NCBI RefSeq assembly: GCF_000429505.1
Contig: NZ_AUBZ01000003.1
Location: 62,001 to 126,000, forward strand
Source of the DNA: Aliagarivorans taiwanensis DSM 22990
GTDB taxonomy: Bacteria > Pseudomonadota > Gammaproteobacteria > Enterobacterales > Celerinatantimonadaceae
DNA: 64,000 nt
Direction: 5' to 3'
Both the position numbers and the translations under genes were made by a program. Shown piece by piece: positions 1-9,123 of this stretch. The notes beneath the pieces were generated by a model, which saw nothing but the letters and a program-made list of their open reading frames with translations, was not told the DNA's origin and ran no database searches. Numbering within the stretch: position 1 is the first letter of the stretch; every line of letters begins with the position of its first letter.

Positions 1-59
1 ATAGGCTGCCATTGGCGCTACGCGTAACGCAATAACACCTAAAAATATGGACTAAAACA

Positions 60-623
60 ATGACAAGATTACTTCAGGCTACCCTACTCTCATTGCTGCT
101 GAGCTTTACCGCGAGCGCCCAAACTACCGTTGGTGGTGTCCAGGTGGAATCCCAACTCGATGTGGAATCACACTCGCTGCAGCACTACGGTAGCGGTATC
201 CGCAGCAAGTTTTTCTTCAAGCTATACGTCGGCTCTTTGTACGCAGAACAGGCGGGGCTAAACGCCACCCAACTGCTTTCTGGCGAACACAATGTCGCAG
301 TCAGCCTGGATATCATTTCTAATAAAATTACGTCAGAGCGGATGCGCGACACCATCGAAGAGGGCTTTGAGAAGGCCTCTGCAGGTAATATGGCGCCACT
401 ACGCGAACGCCTCGACAGCTTTGTTGCCGTGTTCGATGAGAAGATTGAGATTGGCGATCAGTTCCTGATGTTCGCCAATGACCAAGGCCAACTGCTGGCC
501 TACAAAAACCAACAGCTGCTCACCACTGTAGAAGGCGCCGACTTTGCACAAACCCTGTTCGCCATCTGGCTGGGTGAGCAGCCGGCCGATGACAAGCTGA
601 AAAGCAAAATGCTAGGTAACTAA
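60..623 (+). CDS. Secreted chalcone-isomerase-like domain protein
   Basis: A 187-residue protein with a signal peptide (hydrophobic stretch at residues 5-16, likely cleavage after SASA near residue 20) followed by a compact domain of the bacterial chalcone isomerase-like type. The family pattern is seen in the Lys-Phe-Phe-Phe-Lys-Leu-Tyr-Val-Gly-Ser-Leu-Tyr run near residues 50-61, and in the C-terminal segment that ends in a short helix after the Phe-Ala-Ile-Trp-Leu-Gly motif. Bacterial members are periplasmic or exported proteins of unclear function, so no enzymatic role is assigned. The gene overlaps the convergent EamA gene by four bases at the stop codons. The upstream 59 bases show only a weak ribosome binding site. 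Confidence 0.75.
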   Translation: MTRLLQATLLSLLLSFTASAQTTVGGVQVESQLDVESHSLQHYGSGIRSKFFFKLYVGSLYAEQAGLNATQLLSGEHNVAVSLDIISNKITSERMRDTIEEGFEKASAGNMAPLRERLDSFVAVFDEKIEIGDQFLMFANDQGQLLAYKNQQLLTTVEGADFAQTLFAIWLGEQPADDKLKSKMLGN

Positions 624-1513
624 ATCGACGCCTTACGACGGGCTTGCCACAGCTTACGCGGTGAGAAGCCCGTCACCAAAGCCGTTCCCAGCAATACTAC
701 TACGCTGCCCACTAGACTATACCAAGATAGATCCTCACCCAGGAACACGCTGCCCCACAGCCCCCCGAACACCGGAATCAAAAAGGTCACGGTAAGCGCC
801 GAGGCAGCGCCCACCTGCTCAATCAGGCGAAAATACAACAGGTAAGCCACGCCACTACAAACCGCTCCCAATACCACCACAGAGGTCCAGATCCCCGGTG
901 AGCTCACTTCGGGCATCGGAAACAGTAGTAGCAGCGGCAATAAGATTACGGTGGCGCCCCACATGCTGCCATGGGCATTGGCCAGCGGCGCGATACCGCT
1001 CAGGCGCTTAGCGTAATTACTGGCGATGCCATAGCAACAGGCCGCCGCTAAACTGGCGGCAATGGCCAGCCACTGCTCATGACTAGCCTGTTGAAACTCG
1101 CCGCCGACTAAGATGGAGACGCCAGTCACCCCCAGCAACATACCCAGCAATGCGCGGGCGCTCAAGCGCTGCCCCAAGAATACAGCGGCGATCAACGCGC
1201 CCCACAGCGGCGCGCTGGCATTGAGAATGGACAGAATTGATGCTGGCAAGGTGAGCGCAGCGTAGGCCAGCAACACGAAGGGGAAAGCCGTGTTCATTGC
1301 GCCCAAGGTGAGATAGGCGCGCCAGTGCTTGGCTAACTCTAGCCGTCCTTTCAGTAGGCTACTCACAACCGCCAGAAACAGAGCAGCAAACAGTACTCGA
1401 AACTCGAACAGCCACACCGCGCCCATCACCGGAGCGGCGATGCGCATAAACATAAACGAAGAGCCCCAAATTGCCGCTAACAGCAGCAGGCGCAGTGCAC
1501 TAGCTAGTTCCAT
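620..1513 (-). CDS. EamA/DMT family inner-membrane transporter
   Basis: A 297-residue very hydrophobic protein with about ten membrane segments arranged as two EamA repeats (roughly residues 5-140 and 150-285). The first helix carries the WGSSFMFMR pattern typical of RhaT/YdcZ-like drug and metabolite exporters. The start is an ATG with GGAAG five bases upstream. The substrate cannot be read from the sequence; such proteins usually export amino acids or small metabolites across the inner membrane. It sits alone, convergent with the upstream secreted protein gene and downstream of recJ on the same strand, with about 115 bases between them. Confidence 0.85.
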   Translation of the reverse strand: MELASALRLLLLAAIWGSSFMFMRIAAPVMGAVWLFEFRVLFAALFLAVVSSLLKGRLELAKHWRAYLTLGAMNTAFPFVLLAYAALTLPASILSILNASAPLWGALIAAVFLGQRLSARALLGMLLGVTGVSILVGGEFQQASHEQWLAIAASLAAACCYGIASNYAKRLSGIAPLANAHGSMWGATVILLPLLLLFPMPEVSSPGIWTSVVVLGAVCSGVAYLLYFRLIEQVGAASALTVTFLIPVFGGLWGSVFLGEDLSWYSLVGSVVVLLGTALVTGFSPRKLWQARRKASI

Positions 1514-1628
1514 ATTACTTCCATTAACCTATCATTTGCCCTCATCCTAGAGGCATAAAAGGGCAGCATCGACCCGAAACTTGCGAAGTGTTTGCAGAGC
1601 CGGCCCCAGTGCTAGTGAGGACACAGTG

Positions 1629-3353
1629 TTAGCGAGGCTCCAGATTCTCCACCATCAGCTGGACACTGCGACGACCACGGAACTCATTCACATCCAGCTT
1701 GTAGGCGATATGTACCCAGCGAATTGAAGCATCCGGCCAGCGGGCCCGATCGACATTAAAGGCAATCGCATCCAGCTCTGGCCCACCGGTTTGCGGCCGT
1801 AGGCTTAGCTTAAGGTGGCGCTCTCCCACCACTCGCTGCGAGCACAACTCAAACACCCCATCGAACAGCGGCTCGGGGAAGGCCTGCCCCCAAGGACCTG
1901 CCTCTCTCAGCAGTTGGGCGAAGTCGAGGTTAAGGTATTGCTCGTCCAGCTCGCCGTCGCTTAGTAGGGTGTGGGTTAGCTGCTCTTGTTCGATCCACTG
2001 CTCTGCCAAGGCCGATAGCTTCTCTTTAAACTCGTCAAAGCGCGCCTCGGGGATCGACAAGCCTGCGGCCATGGCGTGACCGCCATACTTCAGCAATAGC
2101 CCCGGATGGGTGGTGTCAAGGCGCTCCAGCATATCGCGCAGGTGCACCCCGGGAATGGAGCGCCCCGAGCCCTTTAGCTCGCCATTGTCGGCTTGGGCAA
2201 AAGCGAACACCGGACGATAGAAGCGCTCTTTAATACGCGAGGCTACCAAGCCCACCACCCCTTGGTGCCAATCAGGTCGATATAGGCTCAAGGCCAGTGG
2301 CAGGCTTTGTTGGTCGAGGCTGAGCGCTTCAACCGCCGCTTCTGCTTCTTGCTGCATGCTCAGCTCAATCTCTTTACGCTCAACATTCAGCGCATCCATC
2401 TCCGAGGCCAAGCGACGGGCATGGTTGATATCTTGGGTAATCAGGCACTCGATCCCCAGACTCATATCATCGAGGCGACCCACAGCATTCAGACGCGGGC
2501 CGATGGCGAAGCCAAGGTCACTGGCCACCATTCGCGACTGCTGGCGCTTAGCCACCTCAATCAACGCTTGAATACCGGGGCGACAGGCACCGGCGCGGAT
2601 CCGCTGTAGCCCCTGATGCACCAGAATGCGGTTGTTGCTATCCAATGGCACCACATCGGCCACCGTCCCCAGTGCCACTAAATCCAAGAGGTTGCCAAGG
2701 TTGGGTTCGGCCTGTTGTAGCTGAGCGAACAGATTACGTTTACGCATCTCAGCACGCAGCGCCACCAACAAGTAAAAGGCCACCCCTACGCCTGCCAGGT
2801 TCTTGCTAGGGAAGCCACAGTCATTGAGGTTGGGGTTAACGATGGCGGCTGCTTTGGGTAGCTGTTCACCCGGTAAGTGGTGGTCGGTGACCAGCACTGG
2901 AATGCCCAGCGCAGTGGCCCGCTCCACCCCACTGATACTGGAGATCCCATTGTCTACCGTGATAATCAGCTGCGCCCCTTTGGCGGCAGCTAACTCGACA
3001 ATCTCTGGGCTTAGGCCATAGCCATACTCGAAGCGGTTCGGTACCAGAAACTCCACCTGCTGGAAGCCAAACTGCGGCAGACCAGAGGTAAGCAGTGCAC
3101 TAGAGGTGGCACCGTCGGCATCGAAGTCGCCAACGATCAAGATCTTAAGCTGCTTGGCAAGCGCATCCAGCAGCAGCTCCACCGCCCCTTCGACCCCACT
3201 CAACTGGTTGTAGGGCAGCATGGCTTGAGCGCCCCGTTCCAGCTGCGCCAGGTCACTCACTCCCCTACGGGCATAGATCTGCTTGAGCAAATCGGGCATA
3301 TCGGCAGGGAGATGGGATACATCGGCCATCGGGCGGCGGCATATTTCAGGCAT
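1629..3353 (-). CDS. recJ: Single-stranded-DNA-specific 5'-3' exonuclease RecJ
   Basis: RecJ degrades single-stranded DNA 5' to 3' in RecF-pathway recombination, base excision and mismatch repair. The 574-residue length matches the family. The DHH core is intact: DFDADGATS at residues 76-84, TVDNGISS near 132-139 and VTDHH at 155-159, all metal-ligand motifs. The DHHA1 part carries the KYGGHAMAAG glycine-histidine motif near residue 430, followed by the OB-fold C-terminus. The start chosen is the first ATG; a second Met follows at residue 9 and neither has a strong ribosome binding site. It follows dsbC and xerD on the same strand, the conserved xerD-dsbC-recJ cluster. The usual next gene, prfB, is absent here. 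Confidence 0.97.
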   Translation of the reverse strand: MPEICRRPMADVSHLPADMPDLLKQIYARRGVSDLAQLERGAQAMLPYNQLSGVEGAVELLLDALAKQLKILIVGDFDADGATSSALLTSGLPQFGFQQVEFLVPNRFEYGYGLSPEIVELAAAKGAQLIITVDNGISSISGVERATALGIPVLVTDHHLPGEQLPKAAAIVNPNLNDCGFPSKNLAGVGVAFYLLVALRAEMRKRNLFAQLQQAEPNLGNLLDLVALGTVADVVPLDSNNRILVHQGLQRIRAGACRPGIQALIEVAKRQQSRMVASDLGFAIGPRLNAVGRLDDMSLGIECLITQDINHARRLASEMDALNVERKEIELSMQQEAEAAVEALSLDQQSLPLALSLYRPDWHQGVVGLVASRIKERFYRPVFAFAQADNGELKGSGRSIPGVHLRDMLERLDTTHPGLLLKYGGHAMAAGLSIPEARFDEFKEKLSALAEQWIEQEQLTHTLLSDGELDEQYLNLDFAQLLREAGPWGQAFPEPLFDGVFELCSQRVVGERHLKLSLRPQTGGPELDAIAFNVDRARWPDASIRWVHIAYKLDVNEFRGRRSVQLMVENLEPR

Positions 3354-3475
3354 AGCAATCTCAGTCAGGAATGGGCGAACAGGGTCTTTCAGCAGGGATT
3401 AATAGCAGCAGCCCGCGGTGCAGGTCAACAGCGCGGGCTACTTGATTGTGTCACAAGCTAGGGAGTGGGCAGTGC

Positions 3476-4249
3476 CTAACCTTGCTGCAGCATCTTCAGT
3501 AGATCTGCTGGCGCGCGATAGCCCGGCAGCATGGTGCCATCTTCCAGGATCATTGCAGGCGTACCACGAATTCCCAGCTGCTGTCCTAGCTCGTACTGGG
3601 CGGCAACGTTGTCGTCGCAGCTGGCATTCGGCACTGACTGGCGGTTCTTGGCGCGAGTCATGGCATCCAATGGGTCTTCAGCACACCAGATATTGCTCAG
3701 GGTTTTGTGTGATGGCGAGTTCAGGCCATGGCGCGGGAAGGCCAAGTAACGCACGGTAATACCAAGGTCATTGTAGCCTTTTTGCATCGACTTCACCTTG
3801 GTTTCCTGGTCAACATGCTCGTATTCACGCAGCTGACTGTGCAGCAACTGGCAGTAGCCGCAGGTGGTGTCGGTAAACACCGTAATCACGTATTTCTCAT
3901 CATCGGCTTTGTATTCGATAACATCATCGGCGAAGGGCGCCAGCAGGGCGGCGCGGTCGCCATTCATGGCTTGCTCGGTCAGATTCACTTGATTAACCAA
4001 GTCAAACATTTGCCCTTGCACCAGATAGTTACCATCGGCGCTAACGTAAAGCACCATGGCGCCCGCCTTGATCTGATAAAGCCCGTCGATGGGCGATGGA
4101 CTCAGTTCATCTACCTGCCCGCCCAAGCGCGCTTCCAGTGTGGTTCTCAGCGCCTCGAGCTCGGCATCATCGGCAGCATCGGCAGCATTAGCGGTGCCAA
4201 CGGTGACGCTCAGGGCGAGCACGGCTAGCAAGCCTTTAATCATTTTCAT
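3476..4249 (-). CDS. dsbC: Thiol:disulfide interchange protein DsbC
   Basis: Periplasmic disulfide isomerase that reshuffles wrong disulfides and is kept reduced by DsbD. The start at 4249 is preferred to an ATG 30 bases upstream because GGAG lies six bases before it and a proper signal peptide follows (MKMIKGLL..., cleavage after TANA). An N-terminal dimerisation domain leads to the thioredoxin fold with active site TTCGYC near residue 145, and the cis-Pro loop GIRGTPAM near residue 230. A second cysteine pair (WCAED and NASCDD) matches the structural disulfide of DsbC. Compared with the E. coli protein as I recall it, about 14 extra, mostly charged residues lie between the active-site helix and YNDLGITVRYLAFPR. 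Confidence 0.95.
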   Translation of the reverse strand: MKMIKGLLAVLALSVTVGTANAADAADDAELEALRTTLEARLGGQVDELSPSPIDGLYQIKAGAMVLYVSADGNYLVQGQMFDLVNQVNLTEQAMNGDRAALLAPFADDVIEYKADDEKYVITVFTDTTCGYCQLLHSQLREYEHVDQETKVKSMQKGYNDLGITVRYLAFPRHGLNSPSHKTLSNIWCAEDPLDAMTRAKNRQSVPNASCDDNVAAQYELGQQLGIRGTPAMILEDGTMLPGYRAPADLLKMLQQG

Positions 4250-4436
4250 TCTAACTCCAGCGTATAGAAGGGGACCCAATCATAGAGTCCTGTATGAACC
4301 GATAGTTCATCAGGCCTTACTACCGACCGGGGAACTTGGGAAAAACTTACTCTTAGCGCCAAACAAATGCAATCACTGTCGTTGTCTTGCCTACCCTTCA
4401 CGCTTCAAGTTTGTGAAACGCTCCCAAATCATAGGC

Positions 4437-5348
4437 TTAAGCACGAGGGTGATGCTGCATATACACCTCTTGCATACGCTCCTTGGCAATATGGGTATAG
4501 ATCTGAGTGGTGCTCAGGTCGCTATGACCCAACAACAGCTGTACCACCCGCAGGTCGGCCCCATGGCTGAGCAAGTGAGTGGCAAAGGCATGGCGCAAGG
4601 TGTGGGGCGAGAGATCGTCACCGGGGATCCCCACCCGCTGGGCATAGTGCTTGATACGGTGCCAGAAGGTCTGGCGGGTCATTTGCCGCCCGCGACTGCT
4701 GGGGAAGACCACATCACTCTCGCCTTTTAGCAGCAGCGGCCGCGCCTGCCGATAGTAGCGTTCAACACAATCAAGTGCATGCTCGCCCAGTGGCACCAGC
4801 CGCTCTTTGCCGCCTTTCCCCACTACCCGCACCAAGCCTTGGCGCAGGTTTAGCTGCTCCAGTTGCAGCCCCACCAGCTCGCTCACCCGCAGGCCAGTGG
4901 CGTACAGCACCTCCAGCATGGCGCGATCGCGGTGCTCGATGGGCAGTTCCAGGTCCGGCTCACTGAGTAGCTGCTCGACCTGCTGCTCGCTTAAGGTCTT
5001 GGGCAGGCGCTTGGCTTGTTTGGGCTGGGCGAGTAAGGCGGTAGGATCGTCATCGCGCTTTTTCGCGGCAATCAGCGATTGATAGAAGCGACGCATCGAG
5101 GAGAGCTGGCGAGCGGCGCTGCTCGGCTTTTGCTGCTGTTGATAGCGCCATTCGACAAAATCTTGCAGGTCTTCAAAGCTGGCGGCCACCAGCTCAACCC
5201 GCCGTTTCTCTAAAAACAACGCTAGTGCGTTAAGGTCGTTGCGGTAGCTACTGAGGGTATTTTCAGCCAAGCCGCGTTCCAGCCAAAGCTGTTCGATAAA
5301 CAGGTCGATGGCACGCAGGTTGGTTGCAAACTTAGGTTGTTGGCTCAT
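4437..5348 (-). CDS. xerD: Site-specific tyrosine recombinase XerD
   Basis: XerD works with XerC at dif to resolve chromosome dimers under FtsK control. About 303 residues: an N-terminal SAM-like core-binding domain (roughly residues 10-95) and a C-terminal catalytic domain with the full set of active residues, namely Arg in ATGLRVSEL, Lys in the VVGKGGKERLVP hairpin, His-x-x-Arg in HTLRHAFATHLL, His in LLGHSDLSTT and Tyr in QIYTHI. The tail ERMQEVYMQHHPRA is typical of XerD. The ATG at 5348 is preferred over a TTG six bases upstream. It is divergent from fldB, with about 70 bases between them, and leads the xerD-dsbC-recJ group. Confidence 0.96.
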   Translation of the reverse strand: MSQQPKFATNLRAIDLFIEQLWLERGLAENTLSSYRNDLNALALFLEKRRVELVAASFEDLQDFVEWRYQQQQKPSSAARQLSSMRRFYQSLIAAKKRDDDPTALLAQPKQAKRLPKTLSEQQVEQLLSEPDLELPIEHRDRAMLEVLYATGLRVSELVGLQLEQLNLRQGLVRVVGKGGKERLVPLGEHALDCVERYYRQARPLLLKGESDVVFPSSRGRQMTRQTFWHRIKHYAQRVGIPGDDLSPHTLRHAFATHLLSHGADLRVVQLLLGHSDLSTTQIYTHIAKERMQEVYMQHHPRA

Positions 5349-5419
5349 GTCCAATCTCGTTGTAGGGACAGAGATAATGTTACACTGCCCGCTCGCAACT
5401 TCGATACGAGGGACAATCA

Positions 5420-5947
5420 GTGTCTATTGGTCTGTTTTACGGCTCATCCACCTGCTACACCGAGATGGCAGCAGAAAAGATCCAGGCTCAGTTTGGCGAC
5501 GATCTTGTCAGCATCCATAACATTAAGGAGGTCGAGCCAGAGCAGATGCAACACTATCCAGTCTTGATTCTGGGGATCTCTACCTGGGATTATGGCGAAC
5601 TCCAGGAAGATTGGGAAGCGGTTTGGGAGAATCTGGAACAGCTCGATTTCAGCAATAAAACCATTGCCTTATTTGGCCTTGGCGATCAGGTAGGCTACAC
5701 CGAGTGGTTCCTCGATGCGCTGGGTATGCTGTTCGAAAAGCTGGCGCCGTCGGGGGCGAATTTTATCGGCTTTTGGCCCAACCAAGGCTATGAGTTTGAA
5801 GCCTCAAAGGCGCTCACCGAAGACGGTCAATTCTTCTATGGTCTAGCGCTGGACGATGAGAACCAATACGAGCGCAGCGACCAGCGCATCGCCGATTGGT
5901 GTGATCAGCTAAAACAGGAGCTGACCGAGCTGAGCAGCGCCAGTTAA
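5420..5947 (+). CDS. fldB: Flavodoxin FldB
   Basis: A 175-residue long-chain flavodoxin, a small FMN-binding electron carrier in the cytoplasm. The phosphate-binding loop is [11 protein letters not shown] at residues 4-14; the isoalloxazine-binding segments are [14 protein letters not shown] near 52-65 and [14 protein letters not shown] near 88-101. The Cys in the phosphate loop and the location next to xerD favour FldB over FldA. The start is GTG with GAGGGA upstream. It is divergent from xerD and ends just before a strong inverted repeat shared with the convergent brnQ. Confidence 0.93.
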   Translation: MSIGLFYGSSTCYTEMAAEKIQAQFGDDLVSIHNIKEVEPEQMQHYPVLILGISTWDYGELQEDWEAVWENLEQLDFSNKTIALFGLGDQVGYTEWFLDALGMLFEKLAPSGANFIGFWPNQGYEFEASKALTEDGQFFYGLALDDENQYERSDQRIADWCDQLKQELTELSSAS

Positions 5948-5970
5948 GCAATAGTTACTCTGCAGATACA

Positions 5971-5996
5971 ACAAAGGCGGCCTAGGCCGTCTTTGT
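5971..5996. terminator. Hairpin between convergent fldB and brnQ
   Basis: Nearly perfect inverted repeat: ACAAAG then GCGGCC on the left and GGCCGT then CTTTGT on the right, with a two-base loop and one G-T pair. It lies 24 bases after the fldB stop and 29 bases before the brnQ stop, so it probably ends transcription from both sides. There is no long T run. Confidence 0.65.
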
Positions 5997-6024
5997 TCAT
6001 TTCAATCAATCGTCAAGCAAGCGC

Positions 6025-7332
6025 TTATGCCGCTTCCTCAGCCAGCGCTTTGGCTGGACGAGCCAACAGGCTTACCACCATCGCCGCCAGAGTAGGCAAT
6101 ACCCAAGCAAAGCCTTGCTCAAAGCCCGGAAGGAAGTTCAGCACCTTCAGGTCCAAGCCCGCAGCACGCAGTCCATCGAACAGACCGAACAGCGCCGCCA
6201 CGCCGATGATCATGCCAGCTGCCTGCTCTGGACGATTAAAGCGCTCAGCAATCAGGTTGTAGGCAATTAGCGCCATGGCTACTGGGTAGATACCCACCAG
6301 CACCGGAATCGATACCGTCAGCAGGTTATCCAGACCGATATTAGCAACTGCAATACAGAACACTGCACAGCCCCATGCCACAGCGTTGTAGCTGGTCTTA
6401 AAGGTTGAGCTGATGTAGGCAGTGAACGAAGAGATACCGCCCACCGCAGTACTGAAACAGGCCAAAGTTACGATAGCGGTTAATAGGTACTGGCCTTCTT
6501 TACCGAACAGCGCTGCAATATAAGCCACAAAAATCTGACCTCCGCTAGCACCTTCTGACGCCACGCCGGTTGCGGTTGCGCCCAGGTAGAACAGCACGAG
6601 GTAGAACAAGGTCAAACCGGTGGCTGCCACCAAGCTGGCCTTGGCCATGTACTTAAACTGATCGTTACGGTCAGTTACGCCCTTAGCTTTTAGCGCATCC
6701 ACCATCAAGATACCGAACATCAACGCTGCCAGCGCATCCATGGTGTTGTAGCCTTCGATAAAGCCAACGCCGAACGGCATGCTGGCGTAGTCGCCTTGGG
6801 CTACCGCAATCTCAGCAAATGGCGTTTGGAATACCTGAAAGCCCAGGAAGGCAATACAGATAGCCAGAGTCGGCATCAGCACCTTACCCATGGAATCAAT
6901 CAGCTTGCCCGGACGCAGTACAAAGAACATCGCCGCCAGGAAGTAGAACAGTGAGTAGGCAAACAAGATCAGCTGGCCGGGTTCGTCAAAGTAAGGCGCG
7001 AAGCCTAGCTCATAGGCCACCAAGCAGGTACGAGGAATACCGAATAGGGGAACCAGCACCAGGTAGATCGCCATCGCGATCGCCTTCGATGCCCATTTAG
7101 GCAGGTGACGACCCAGATCCATCAAACCACCGCCGGTCTTTGCCAGCGCCAGCAGACCCGCCAATGGCAGACCCACTGCGGTAACCAGGAAGCCGATAAC
7201 GGCCAGCGCCAAGTTATCGCCAGCCATCAGGCCCGCAATGGGTGGGAAAATCAGGTTACCCGCCCCTAAAAAAAAGCATAAAACCATCAAGCCTAAGCTG
7301 ATGGTATTCCATAGACCGAGTTGTTTGGTCAC
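6025..7332 (-). CDS. brnQ: Branched-chain amino acid transporter BrnQ (LIVCS family)
   Basis: Sodium- or proton-coupled uptake of leucine, isoleucine and valine at the inner membrane. The 435-residue protein has about 12 membrane segments. The N-terminus carries the family signature FFLGAGNLIFPP around residues 21-32, and VPLFGIPRTCLVAYELG follows near residue 95. The length agrees with E. coli BrnQ. The start is GTG with GAGGA upstream. It is monocistronic, convergent with fldB, and separated from the next gene on its strand by about 210 bases. Confidence 0.93.
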   Translation of the reverse strand: MTKQLGLWNTISLGLMVLCFFLGAGNLIFPPIAGLMAGDNLALAVIGFLVTAVGLPLAGLLALAKTGGGLMDLGRHLPKWASKAIAMAIYLVLVPLFGIPRTCLVAYELGFAPYFDEPGQLILFAYSLFYFLAAMFFVLRPGKLIDSMGKVLMPTLAICIAFLGFQVFQTPFAEIAVAQGDYASMPFGVGFIEGYNTMDALAALMFGILMVDALKAKGVTDRNDQFKYMAKASLVAATGLTLFYLVLFYLGATATGVASEGASGGQIFVAYIAALFGKEGQYLLTAIVTLACFSTAVGGISSFTAYISSTFKTSYNAVAWGCAVFCIAVANIGLDNLLTVSIPVLVGIYPVAMALIAYNLIAERFNRPEQAAGMIIGVAALFGLFDGLRAAGLDLKVLNFLPGFEQGFAWVLPTLAAMVVSLLARPAKALAEEAA

Positions 7333-7516
7333 GATAAATCCTCGCAGTGTTTGCTCAGTGTTATTTTCTTAAAATTTGAGAGGCGTGACTATATAACAAG
7401 CAATATGCAATTAGAACCCGGACAGATGCCTATTTGAGGGGTGTATAGCAGTTTTTATGTCTATTGAAAGATCAATATCCAGAGAGGCTGATGGTGGGGA
7501 TCTAACGACGCCCTAC

Positions 7517-7545
7517 CATCATCTTTACATCATCTTTACATCATC
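7517..7545. repeat. 11-base tandem repeat at a stop codon
   Basis: CATCATCTTTA occurs twice in direct tandem (7517-7527 and 7528-7538) and is followed by a partial third copy, CATCATC (7539-7545). The stop codon of the lipoprotein (7544-7546, minus strand) lies at the repeat edge. Confidence 0.9.
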
Positions 7546-8224
7546 AAGAGCTGAATGCAGCCGATAGTCTTTCAAACTCGCTAAACAAATCAACAGCATA
7601 GATGCTAAGGGCCTGCTCCAACTGGCTGGCATCGTCTGCTTGATTATCGCTGTGATAGTGCACCATCTGACGCAAACCGCTGCTGACCAGCTCACCGCGC
7701 TGGGCATCCAGCACCTGATATTCCAGCACTAGCAAAAATTCCGGCTCTCGCGGCTCGCCATCCAAGGCATCTTCAGCAAACCAGTTCTCAAGCATCTCGG
7801 CTTCACCGCTAGTGCCGAGATCTTCCAGCTCGATCAATGAGAGCGAGGTATACACCTCCAACACCCCAGCCTGCTTTTGATGTTGCTCAGGTGCTAGTAA
7901 GGGAATATCTGCATGCATGGCACCAGCTTGTAACAGCTGATCAACTCGCCGACCCATTTCATCGAGCAGTACCGGTAGCACCGGATCTTGATACTCAAAC
8001 AACGGTACAGTGCGCAGCGGATGTAACTTAAGCGCATGGTAGTTTTTCAGTTGCAGCTCTTGGTCTACCCAGCGCCACGCTTTCGCGCCGGTAGCGGTGG
8101 TGTGTGGGTTTAACATCGGGGTAGCACTGCGCACGCTTGCATCAACGCTTGAGGTAGTACTACAGCCAGTGAACAACAGCGGGAAGGATAGCGCCACTAA
8201 CAACGTAATCAGGCGACAGAACAT
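7544..8224 (-). CDS. Uncharacterised lipoprotein
   Basis: A 226-residue protein with a clear lipoprotein signal peptide (lipobox LFTGC, modified Cys at residue 20) and no recognisable enzymatic motif. The mature part is acidic. It contains a Trp-rich segment (AWRWVDQEL), a predicted beta segment with FLLVLEYQVLDAQRGELVSSG near residues 160-180, and an amphipathic C-terminal helix. The position after the lipobox Cys is Ser, which normally sends a lipoprotein to the outer membrane. The ATG follows AAAGGAAA. The stop codon lies at the edge of an 11-base tandem repeat. Function unknown; the shape is compatible with a small envelope assembly factor, but this is only a guess. Confidence 0.75.
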   Translation of the reverse strand: MFCRLITLLVALSFPLLFTGCSTTSSVDASVRSATPMLNPHTTATGAKAWRWVDQELQLKNYHALKLHPLRTVPLFEYQDPVLPVLLDEMGRRVDQLLQAGAMHADIPLLAPEQHQKQAGVLEVYTSLSLIELEDLGTSGEAEMLENWFAEDALDGEPREPEFLLVLEYQVLDAQRGELVSSGLRQMVHYHSDNQADDASQLEQALSIYAVDLFSEFERLSAAFSS

Positions 8225-8318
8225 CAGTATTTCCTTTAAGCTAGCACGTCAAAAAAATGAATCACCTCGCTTAAAGCAAATCACAGGCCAAAACTTGGCC
8301 ATATGATAAAAATACAGA

Positions 8319-9041
8319 TTAAAAGTTTAGATAATAATCTTTGGTCAAATTCCTGAACTGCTCGCTGTAGGCCCCTTCATCACCATGCACCAGTAATGTT
8401 TGCGCGAGCGCTTGTTCGACAGGCCGGGGCAACAACTCCAGTAAACTGCGGGTTGCGGGTTTACCGGCTTTGGTCACAACATTGAGGCGCAGACCGAGCC
8501 ACCAACCGTGCTGCTGAGCTTGTGCCAGCCATAGCCGCGCCACATCACTTGGCAGCACCAGACACACTCGCGAGCCTTTATGGGTGAGTGCGCTCAAGCT
8601 GTCAAAAAAACTAGCAGCCGATAATTGGTTGCTGTGGCGCGCCAACATGCGTTTAGCATCAAACTGCTGGCCGGCCGGGAAATATGGCGGGTTGGAGACC
8701 ACTAAGTCATAGTCCTCGACCGCCTGATGCTGCTGCAAAGCACAGTGATGCACAGCCACTCGATTGGGCCACGGGCTATGCGCCACATTCTCACGCGCTT
8801 GTTGGCAGGCGTCCGCCTCAATGTCCAGCGCATCGATATGCACGCCCAGCCCACTACGCTGAGCCAGCATCAGCGCTACCAAGCCACTGCCACAGCCCAC
8901 ATCCAATATTCGCTTAGCATCACCCGGCTGTGCCCAAGCGCCAAGCAACACCCCATCGGTGCCCACTTTCATGGCGCAGCGGTCATGGGCGACGTGGAAC
9001 TGCTTAAAGGTGAAACCTTTACGTGTAGAATGTTTGGTCAT
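8319..9041 (-). CDS. trmN: tRNA1(Val) (adenine37-N6)-methyltransferase TrmN
   Basis: S-adenosylmethionine-dependent methyltransferase that makes m6A37 in tRNA-Val (YfiC/TrmN6). In 240 residues the Rossmann fold shows motif I LDVGCGSGLVAL near residues 45-56, an acidic motif II (IDALDIEADAC) and the N6-adenine catalytic motif VVSNPPYF near residues 115-122. The N-terminus, with KGFTFKQFHVAHDRCAMKVGTDGVLLG, is typical of the YfiC group. It is divergent from srmB, the same arrangement as yfiC-srmB in enterobacteria, which supports the assignment. Confidence 0.94.
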   Translation of the reverse strand: MTKHSTRKGFTFKQFHVAHDRCAMKVGTDGVLLGAWAQPGDAKRILDVGCGSGLVALMLAQRSGLGVHIDALDIEADACQQARENVAHSPWPNRVAVHHCALQQHQAVEDYDLVVSNPPYFPAGQQFDAKRMLARHSNQLSAASFFDSLSALTHKGSRVCLVLPSDVARLWLAQAQQHGWWLGLRLNVVTKAGKPATRSLLELLPRPVEQALAQTLLVHGDEGAYSEQFRNLTKDYYLNF

Positions 9042-9123
9042 TACTTGCTTGTACCTAACTACAGCTATACTATCCCGGCGAATTTAATTGACTAATATCG
9101 GCGCTGCAAGTCAGCGCGAGTAG

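Noticed and set aside
3728-4228. Long open frame on the + strand inside dsbC
   Set aside because: Fully antisense to a clear DsbC gene with intact motifs; an effect of codon bias.
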